A stretch of 7,005 nucleotides of DNA from an uncultured Lachnospiraceae bacterium (GTDB lineage Bacteria; Bacillota_A; Clostridia; Lachnospirales; Lachnospiraceae): contig USDU01000131.1 in NCBI GenBank assembly GCA_900553635.1, forward strand, positions 1 through 7,005, given 5' to 3'. Of this stretch, positions 1-4,944 are shown piece by piece (position 1 is the stretch's first letter; each line of letters opens with the position of its first letter). The notes beneath the pieces are model-generated. The model was not told where the DNA came from. It did no database searches and was given only the letters and a program-made list of their open reading frames with translations. Made by a program: the position numbers and the translations under genes.

Positions 1-151
1 TATCAATGCAGGCCTCCCGGCCTTTACGGGAGATTACGCAGACTGGGCTAAGACCCTGATTTATCTGTGCGATATGACCTTTACGGTGGCATTGACCGTG
101 GGCAGCGTGAAGGGCGCGCAGGTGTTGACCAGTAAAGCACTGGGATTGTAA
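1..151 (+). CDS. VirB6/TrbL-like conjugal transfer membrane protein, C-terminal end (5' partial)
   Basis: An open frame enters from the left edge (first full codon at position 2) and stops at TAA 149-151, giving about 49 C-terminal residues. They begin INAGLPAFTGDYADWAKTL, continue with a hydrophobic stretch (LIYLCDMTFTVALTVG), and end in KGAQVLTSKALGL. The 22-base gap to a PrgI-family gene and then virB4 matches the order VirB6/TrbL-like, PrgI, VirB4 known from clostridial conjugative transposons, where the first protein is a polytopic inner-membrane channel component of the type IV secretion system. The assignment rests mainly on position plus the hydrophobic tail. With only 49 residues visible, another small membrane protein of the same operon cannot be excluded. 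Confidence 0.6.
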   Translation, partial: INAGLPAFTGDYADWAKTLIYLCDMTFTVALTVGSVKGAQVLTSKALGL

Positions 152-156
152 GAGAG

Positions 157-164
157 AAAAGGAG
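157..164 (+). promoter_or_regulatory. Ribosome binding site for the PrgI-family gene
   Basis: AAAAGGAG lies 9 bases before ATG 174. It supports that start over the in-frame ATG four codons later, and it occupies most of the short gap after the preceding gene, consistent with one polycistronic message. Confidence 0.7.
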
Positions 165-173
165 ATAAGAAAG

Positions 174-533
174 ATGATTATTGAAATGAATAAAGACATT
201 GAAAAATACCAGGAATCGGTAGTATGGGGGCTGACAGTGAAGCAGCTCCTTTTTTCGGCCCTCAGCCTGCTGGCAGGGGGCAGCATTGTGCTTCTGACTT
301 ATCAGACGGTGGGCCTTACCACGGCGGCTTATCTGGCAATCCCAGTAGCCGCGCCGATTGCGCTGGGCGGTTTTTATAGCTACCACGGCATGAGTTTTTA
401 TGAGGTGACCAGGCGGAGAATCCGTCAGCTATTTTTCAATCGGACATTATTGTACCGGTCGCCGGAACGTAATGAGACGGAGAGTCGGAAAAAGAAGAAA
501 CGGCAGAAAAAAAAGAGAAGGGGTGAAGCATGA
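174..533 (+). CDS. PrgI family protein (VirB3-like type IV secretion membrane component)
   Basis: This 119-residue protein is a small integral membrane component of Gram-positive conjugation systems, a positional counterpart of VirB3 that is thought to sit at the channel next to the VirB4 motor. The sequence shows a short polar N-terminus with the family-like motif NKDIEKYQESVVWGLTVKQ, two adjacent hydrophobic helices at about residues 24-42 and 48-69, the FYSYHGMSFYEV segment just after the second helix, and a very basic tail (SRKKKKRQKKKRR) expected to face the cytoplasm. Length is normal for PrgI proteins. The start at 174 has a good AGGAG. Its stop TGA (531-533) overlaps the virB4 start codon (530-532), so the two are probably translationally coupled. 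The A8 run at 507-514 in the lysine-rich tail is a possible slippage site, but the reading frame is intact. Confidence 0.88.
   Translation: MIIEMNKDIEKYQESVVWGLTVKQLLFSALSLLAGGSIVLLTYQTVGLTTAAYLAIPVAAPIALGGFYSYHGMSFYEVTRRRIRQLFFNRTLLYRSPERNETESRKKKKRQKKKRRGEA
518..533 (+). promoter_or_regulatory. RBS and ATGA translational-coupling junction between the PrgI gene and virB4
   Basis: AAGGGG at 518-523 sits 6 bases before ATG 530, inside the PrgI coding sequence, and the start codon overlaps the PrgI stop as ATGA. This arrangement usually couples the synthesis of two proteins that work in the same complex. Confidence 0.6.
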
Positions 534-2752
534 GATTATTTACAGACAACTTTCAGGAATTGAAGAAAGCCAGTGTGCCCCTGTATCGGACGCCCAAGTC
601 CATACAGGAGACCATTGAGATTCTGAAGGTGGCGGAGAATGGCATTTTTGAAGTGCGGAAAGGCCATTATTCCAAGACCTATCGCTTTCAGGATATTAAC
701 TATACAACGACCACAGAGGGCGAGCAGCTCAGTATTATAGAACGGTACTGCAAGCTGCTGAACAGCCTGGACGTGGAGTTCAAAATCACATTGAACAATA
801 AGAATAAGGACATGCAGAAGCTGCGGAAAAATGTGTTCCTGAAGGAGCGTCAGGATGGCTATGATGAGTACCGGGGTATGTATAACCACATCGTGGAGGC
901 AAAGATTCAGGAAGGAAAACAGGGAATTGCCCAGGAACGGTATCTGACCATCACGATTGAACGTGGCAATTTTGAGGAAGCCAAAGCCCAGTTTGCGACA
1001 ATCGAAGCATCGCTGCAGAAGGCGTTTCGGGAGCTGGGAAGCCCGATTGTGCCCTTAAGCGGCAATGAGCGGATGCAGGTGCTTTATGATTATTACCATC
1101 TGGGCGACGAGGAATCCTTTGATTTTGATATCCGGGAGGCGAAGCAAACAGGCACCGATTTTCGGAATGACCTGTGTAACGGAATGCTGAAATATTATTC
1201 CGATTACTTCCAGGATGAAAATAAGGTGGGCCGGGCGCTGTTTATTAAAAAATATCCGTCCGGCCTGTCGGATGGTTTCTTAAATGAAATCGCCAGTCTG
1301 CCGGTTCATTCCATGATAAGCATTGATGTGGTACCGATTCCCAAGGAGCTGACCACGAAAATTTTGCAAAAAAAGTATCTGGGAATTGAATCCGACATTA
1401 TCCGACAGCAGCGTGTCCGGAACCGGAATAACGACTTCTCTTCGGAAATTTCTTACACCAAAAGAAATGAGAAGAAGGAGATTGAGAACATCATGGACGA
1501 TGTGCGGGATAACGACCAGTGCCTTTTTTATGTGGCGGTGACCATGGTATTTCTGGCCAAGACCAGGGAGGAGCTGGACAGTATCACCGATACGGTCATG
1601 ACGATCGGCAAGCGCAACTCTGTGACAATAGATAAGCATTACCTGATGCAGAGGGAGGCGGTGAATACGGCGCTTCCCATCGGCGTTCGTCAGGTGGAGA
1701 CTATGCGGACCATGCTGACCCAGTCGCTGGCTTCCCTTCTGCCCTTCAACGTACAAGAGTTGCAGGACGAAACCGGCGTTTACTACGGAATCAATCAGGT
1801 CAGTAAAAACATTAACGTGGGTAACCGGAAAAAGCTCATGAACGGAAACGGCTTCATCTTCGGGGTTCCCGGAAGCGGCAAGTCCTTCTTTTCCAAGATG
1901 GCAATGGGAGCTGTCTATCTGAGCAATGGTCCGGACTGCCATACAGACGATATCATTGTGGTGGATCCCATGAATGAGTATTTTGATATCGCAAAATTAT
2001 ATGGCGGAACAGTGGTAAACCTGAGCTCCTACACGGATAACTACATGAACCCGCTGGAAGTGGATCTGGCAGATCTGTCTGTCCTTAAACGCCGGGCGGT
2101 GATCCGGCAGAAGTCTGAGTTCATGCTGGGCCTGTGCGAGCAGTCTACCGGAGAGTCCTTAAATTCCCGGCAGAAAACGTTGATTGACCGTTGTGTCAGA
2201 AAAGTATATCAGGAGGCAGCCCGGAAGAAGCAGATTCCGGTGATGACAGACTTTTACCGGACACTATTGGAGCAGAAGGAGGAAGAGGCCAGGGGGCTGG
2301 CCTTATCCATGGAGCTATTCACGGAAGGTTCCTTGAATATTTTTAACCATCAGAGCAACGTGGATGTGGACAACCAGTTTCTGGTATTTGGTATTCAGGA
2401 TCTGGGCGAGGAGCTGTTCCCCATTGCCATGCTGGTCATGCTGGAATGTATCCAGCAGAGAATTATGGAAAACTGGAAAAAGGGGATTGCCACATGGTTA
2501 TGGATCGACGAGTTCCATGTACTGCTCCAGTCGCCCTATTCAGCAAACTATCTCTGGGCACTGTGGAAAAAGGTACGAAAGCGCCGGGGTATCTGTACCG
2601 GTATCACCCAGAACCTGGCGGACATCCTGCGAAGCGACAGCCGGGATACCATCGGTACCATGCTGGCCAATTCGGAGTTCGTAGCTTTGCTTCGGCAGTC
2701 CAGTACCGATTTGGATACAGTGGCGGACGCCCTGAATATCTCGGAGGCTTAA
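530..2752 (+). CDS. virB4: VirB4-like conjugal transfer ATPase, C-terminally truncated by an in-frame stop
   Basis: The 740 visible residues belong to the VirB4/TraE family, the ATPase that powers assembly and substrate transfer of the type IV secretion channel at the cytoplasmic face of the membrane. The N-terminal ~400 residues are the TraC/VirB4 N-domain. The Walker A motif GVPGSGKS begins at residue 445 (Lys 451), followed by VVDPMNEY (Asp 479), a Walker B/DE box LWIDEFH (Asp 660, Glu 661), RKRRG near 684, and the TQN motif (Gln 694). I recall this kind as the CD1110-type VirB4 of clostridial elements. The frame stops at TAA 2750-2752 after DTVADALNISEA, where relatives normally continue. 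The following codons in the same frame encode a good match to the missing C-terminus (see next entry). All ATPase motifs survive. The lost part is the C-terminal strand/tail region, which may still be needed for folding or oligomerisation. It could be a recent pseudogene, a sequencing error, or a truncated but working protein. Confidence 0.93.
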   Translation: MRLFTDNFQELKKASVPLYRTPKSIQETIEILKVAENGIFEVRKGHYSKTYRFQDINYTTTTEGEQLSIIERYCKLLNSLDVEFKITLNNKNKDMQKLRKNVFLKERQDGYDEYRGMYNHIVEAKIQEGKQGIAQERYLTITIERGNFEEAKAQFATIEASLQKAFRELGSPIVPLSGNERMQVLYDYYHLGDEESFDFDIREAKQTGTDFRNDLCNGMLKYYSDYFQDENKVGRALFIKKYPSGLSDGFLNEIASLPVHSMISIDVVPIPKELTTKILQKKYLGIESDIIRQQRVRNRNNDFSSEISYTKRNEKKEIENIMDDVRDNDQCLFYVAVTMVFLAKTREELDSITDTVMTIGKRNSVTIDKHYLMQREAVNTALPIGVRQVETMRTMLTQSLASLLPFNVQELQDETGVYYGINQVSKNINVGNRKKLMNGNGFIFGVPGSGKSFFSKMAMGAVYLSNGPDCHTDDIIVVDPMNEYFDIAKLYGGTVVNLSSYTDNYMNPLEVDLADLSVLKRRAVIRQKSEFMLGLCEQSTGESLNSRQKTLIDRCVRKVYQEAARKKQIPVMTDFYRTLLEQKEEEARGLALSMELFTEGSLNIFNHQSNVDVDNQFLVFGIQDLGEELFPIAMLVMLECIQQRIMENWKKGIATWLWIDEFHVLLQSPYSANYLWALWKKVRKRRGICTGITQNLADILRSDSRDTIGTMLANSEFVALLRQSSTDLDTVADALNISEA

Positions 2753-2944
2753 CTGGATTATGTCAACAATGCCCCGGCAGGAACCGGCCTGCTCCGGTTT
2801 GGGTCTGTGGTGATTCCCTTTGATGAGACGGTATCGAAGGATTCAAAGCTCTATCAAATGTATAATACAAATCCCTATGAGCTGGCGGAGCAGGCAGAGT
2901 CGGCGGATGGAGGTGGCAGCACTGATTATCCGGCAGAAGATTGA
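2750..2944 (+). pseudogene. virB4: Detached in-frame C-terminal 63 codons of virB4 behind a nonsense codon
   Basis: After TAA 2750-2752 the virB4 frame stays open for 63 codons up to TGA 2942-2944. It reads LDYVNNAPAGTGLLRFGSVV, then IPFDETVSKDSKLYQMYNTN, and ends in a Gly/Ser/Asp/Glu-rich tail. Family members characteristically have an SDTQLSYxTNxxAGxGL-type segment followed by a GSxxxPF strand and a LYxxxxTxP ending, so this is the normal VirB4 C-terminus. The residue replaced by the stop is expected to be Gln, and CAA to TAA is a single transition. No start codon with a ribosome binding site lets this part be made separately. If the stop is removed, virB4 is 530-2944 (804 residues), a usual length, and it overlaps the next gene by a few dozen bases. 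Confidence 0.8.
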
Positions 2945-4550
2945 TAAGCCTGTCAGGTTGCATGTGAAGAAAGGCAGCGGTATCCGGGTGCGGACGTCCG
3001 GTCAGAGAGCAGCAGTCAAAGGAGCCCGGATTTATACCGTACAGCGGGGGCCGAAGGTGAAAAGAATCAGCACGAAGGCGAGCGCTCCACGCCGTTACAG
3101 CCGAAAAGGCAGTGACGCCTACCGCCAGGGAAGGCGCTATTACACAACACGGCAGTATCAGGCGGTTCCTTATTATAATAAGAAGAAACAGGTACAAGCC
3201 ATCCAAAAAGAAGGCTATCGGAAAGAAAAACAGCCGGAAGGCAAAAAGAAGTCCCGCCCCGGAAGCGCATGGGGAGACCGATACAGAACGGAGGATTATC
3301 AAAAAAGGGCAAAAGCCGGGAAAAAGCAGAAGCAGACAGACGCAAAAAAGGAAGCCACGTGGCGGCAGCTAAGGCAGAGAAAGATTGCCTATTTCCTTGA
3401 TAAGACCCGTTCCGAGGAGGAGCAAAAGGACAGTATCGCCAAGTTCACCCGGGATGTTGCCATCAAGTATTTGGAGGTTCTTGTGAAAAAGGCGGTAGCA
3501 GCCATTGGAGGCTTTCTGGTGGGCGCAGCCCTCTTTATCGCAGTGGCCTTTATCCCGGTGGTGGCAGTGGTGACTATCCTTTACAATTCGCCGTTTGCCA
3601 TATTTTTGCCGACACTGGAAGAGGGGGAACAGGTCACGGACGTCTTTTCTTCTTATCTGTCTGATTTCCGGAAGGAAGCAGAGCAGCTTGCGCAGGAGCA
3701 TAGCGGCTATGATGAGGGAGAACTGATCTATGTAGACTATGAGGGTGGCGGGGCAGAGCCCTCCAATCTCTATGACATGATAGCCGTCTATATGGTCCGA
3801 TATGGCGTTGGGGATACGGCCTCTATTGTGAATGACACAACAAAAAGCTGGATGTGGACGGTCATGGAGGATATGTGTAGCTACACATTGGAGACGGGAA
3901 CCGAGGAACGGGACACCGGAGAAAAGGATAAGAATGGTCAGGCCATCACGGAGACCGTCTCTGTCCTGTATGTGAAGGTTTATCTGAAAACCTATTCGGA
4001 TATGGTGGCAGAGTACGGCTTCGGCGAAGATGAAGTAGCCATGCTGGAAGAGCTTATGCGTCCGGAAAATCTGGCCCTGCTTGGCGGTAATGGCGCGGGC
4101 AGCTTTGAAAAGCTCACGGAGGAAGAGATCCGGACTGCTCTTGGCGATGCTTCCGGTGACGTGGGAACGGCCCTGTCTTATGCGCTTAGCAAGGTAGGGT
4201 ATCCATACAGTCAGGAGCTGCGGGACAGCGGCGACTATTACGACTGCAGCTCTTTGGCCTACTACGCATGGAAAGCAGCCGGAGTGGATATCAGCTACGG
4301 TGGCTCCTACTCGGCGGCGGCCCAGGCCCAGGGACTGGAACAGGCCGGAAAGAGCGTCCCGTTGGAAGAGTTACAGCCCGGAGACTTGATTTATTTCAGC
4401 TACGTCCATAACGGACGTTATAAGAATATCAGCCACGTAGCCATCTATGCCGGAAACGGTATGATAATCGAGGCGGCAAATGAAAGTACAGGCGTCGTAT
4501 ACCGGAAGCTTCACAGCCGGGGAAGTATCGTAACGGTATGCAGACCCTAG
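2907..4550 (+). CDS. Membrane-anchored NlpC/P60 cell-wall hydrolase of the conjugation apparatus (CD1108-like)
   Basis: From ATG 2907 the protein has 547 residues. The first ~190 are very rich in Lys/Arg/Gln and probably cytosolic. One strong hydrophobic segment at about 196-226 (AVAAIGGFLVGAALFIAVAF onward) anchors it. The rest should be outside the cell: a middle region (NLYDMIAVYMVRYG near 290) that may be a structural or substrate domain, then an NlpC/P60 domain from about 425 to the end. Its nucleophile is Cys 447 in YYDCSSLAYYAW and its general base is His 510 in ISHVAIYAG. The position that often carries the third polar residue reads IIEAAN (Glu 522). NlpC/P60 enzymes cut peptide stems of peptidoglycan, and in conjugation they open a local path for the mating channel (VirB1-like role). 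There is no cleavable signal peptide. The frame is open back to TTG 2820/ATG 2823, but those starts lie deep in the virB4 C-terminus without a ribosome binding site. ATG 2907, GTG 2913 and the non-ATG codons at 2922/2925 are the better candidates. Confidence 0.85.
   Translation: MEVAALIIRQKIDKPVRLHVKKGSGIRVRTSGQRAAVKGARIYTVQRGPKVKRISTKASAPRRYSRKGSDAYRQGRRYYTTRQYQAVPYYNKKKQVQAIQKEGYRKEKQPEGKKKSRPGSAWGDRYRTEDYQKRAKAGKKQKQTDAKKEATWRQLRQRKIAYFLDKTRSEEEQKDSIAKFTRDVAIKYLEVLVKKAVAAIGGFLVGAALFIAVAFIPVVAVVTILYNSPFAIFLPTLEEGEQVTDVFSSYLSDFRKEAEQLAQEHSGYDEGELIYVDYEGGGAEPSNLYDMIAVYMVRYGVGDTASIVNDTTKSWMWTVMEDMCSYTLETGTEERDTGEKDKNGQAITETVSVLYVKVYLKTYSDMVAEYGFGEDEVAMLEELMRPENLALLGGNGAGSFEKLTEEEIRTALGDASGDVGTALSYALSKVGYPYSQELRDSGDYYDCSSLAYYAWKAAGVDISYGGSYSAAAQAQGLEQAGKSVPLEELQPGDLIYFSYVHNGRYKNISHVAIYAGNGMIIEAANESTGVVYRKLHSRGSIVTVCRP
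2909..2915 (+). promoter_or_regulatory. Possible Shine-Dalgarno that would favour a non-ATG start for the NlpC/P60 gene
   Basis: GGAGGTG is the best ribosome binding match in this junction. It lies after ATG 2907 and 6-9 bases before CTG 2922 and ATT 2925, where the protein would begin IIRQKIDKPVRLHVKK. It also encodes part of the VirB4 Gly-rich tail, so the match may be accidental. Confidence 0.35.
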
Positions 4551-4560
4551 AAGGGAGAGG
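4551..4560 (+). promoter_or_regulatory. Ribosome binding site for the 121-residue hypothetical gene
   Basis: The purine run AAGGGAGAGG begins immediately after the upstream stop codon (4548-4550) and ends 8 bases before ATG 4569. It fixes that start over the in-frame ATG codons at residues 6 and 9. Confidence 0.6.
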
Positions 4561-4568
4561 AAGACAAT

Positions 4569-4934
4569 ATGAAAAATGAAGTCATGGATAATATGGAATA
4601 TCTGATGCAGGAATTACACAGGGAGTGGGCCAGATCCGGCCCTTCCCGGGTTTCCTGTACCCTGCAGAGCGTGGAGGTGAACGAGGTACAGGGAGCACTG
4701 GCGAAGCAGATAGAAAAGCAGCAGCTCTTACTGGAGCGGGAAGATCTGACCTTTCAGAGAAGCGTCCAGCTCCTGCGGATGAACTACATCCTGCTCCGGC
4801 TGGCGAAAAAGATGAAGGCGGAGCAGGTACAGAAAAGCGAGCGTAACGACAGCGGTGAGCTGGGGCTTTTGCTGGACGAGGAAGAGGAGCAGGCGCTGGC
4901 GGAGCTGATGCGGAATGGGAAAAAGGAGGAGTAG
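4569..4934 (+). CDS. Conserved-position hypothetical protein, small, charged and helical
   Basis: This 121-residue protein was not recognised. It has no signal peptide, hydrophobic segment or cysteine-rich metal site; its one cysteine lies in RVSCTLQSVE. Residues ~35-85 (VNEVQGALAKQIEKQQLLLE, then FQRSVQLLRMNYILLRLAKK) look amphipathic and helical, probably coiled coil. The end is strongly acidic (LLLDEEEEQALAEL) before a short basic tip. It sits 18 bases after the NlpC/P60 gene and 10 bases before the giant ArdC-like/methylase gene, in the same strand and operon. In related elements as I recall them, this slot usually holds small DUF4315-type coiled-coil proteins and a DUF4366 membrane protein. 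It resembles the former in size and helical character, but I see no convincing sequence match. It is probably a cytosolic accessory or regulatory protein of the element. Confidence 0.7.
   Translation: MKNEVMDNMEYLMQELHREWARSGPSRVSCTLQSVEVNEVQGALAKQIEKQQLLLEREDLTFQRSVQLLRMNYILLRLAKKMKAEQVQKSERNDSGELGLLLDEEEEQALAELMRNGKKEE
4924..4929 (+). promoter_or_regulatory. Distant Shine-Dalgarno before the giant polyvalent gene
   Basis: AGGAGG is a perfect core, but it lies 15 bases before ATG 4945 (24 before the in-frame ATG 4954) and inside the end of the preceding gene. No better site is nearer. The long spacing suggests modest initiation or dependence on termination of the upstream gene at 4932-4934. 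Confidence 0.45.
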
Positions 4935-4944
4935 ATAGAAAACC

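Noticed and set aside
507..514. A8 run at the end of the PrgI gene as a transcriptional slippage site
   Set aside because: The frame is intact, the product has normal length, and lysine-rich tails commonly produce such runs. No alternative product is suggested.
1280..1942. 220-codon antisense ORF within virB4
   Set aside because: It lies fully opposite a strongly supported VirB4 coding region, has no ribosome binding site or family resemblance, and is His/Leu-rich as expected for the complement of Asp/Glu/Gln/Met-rich codons.
2446..2823. 125-codon forward ORF overlapping the end of virB4, which could be read as a continuation after frameshift
   Set aside because: Sequence is Pro/Gly/Tyr-rich with no family likeness. 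The true virB4 C-terminus continues in the original frame after the TAA, so a frameshift is not the explanation.
2820..2906. 29-codon upstream extension of the NlpC/P60 gene (TTG 2820 or ATG 2823)
   Set aside because: It overlaps conserved VirB4 C-terminal codons, lacks a ribosome binding site, and reads as an Arg/Ser/Ile-rich out-of-frame peptide.
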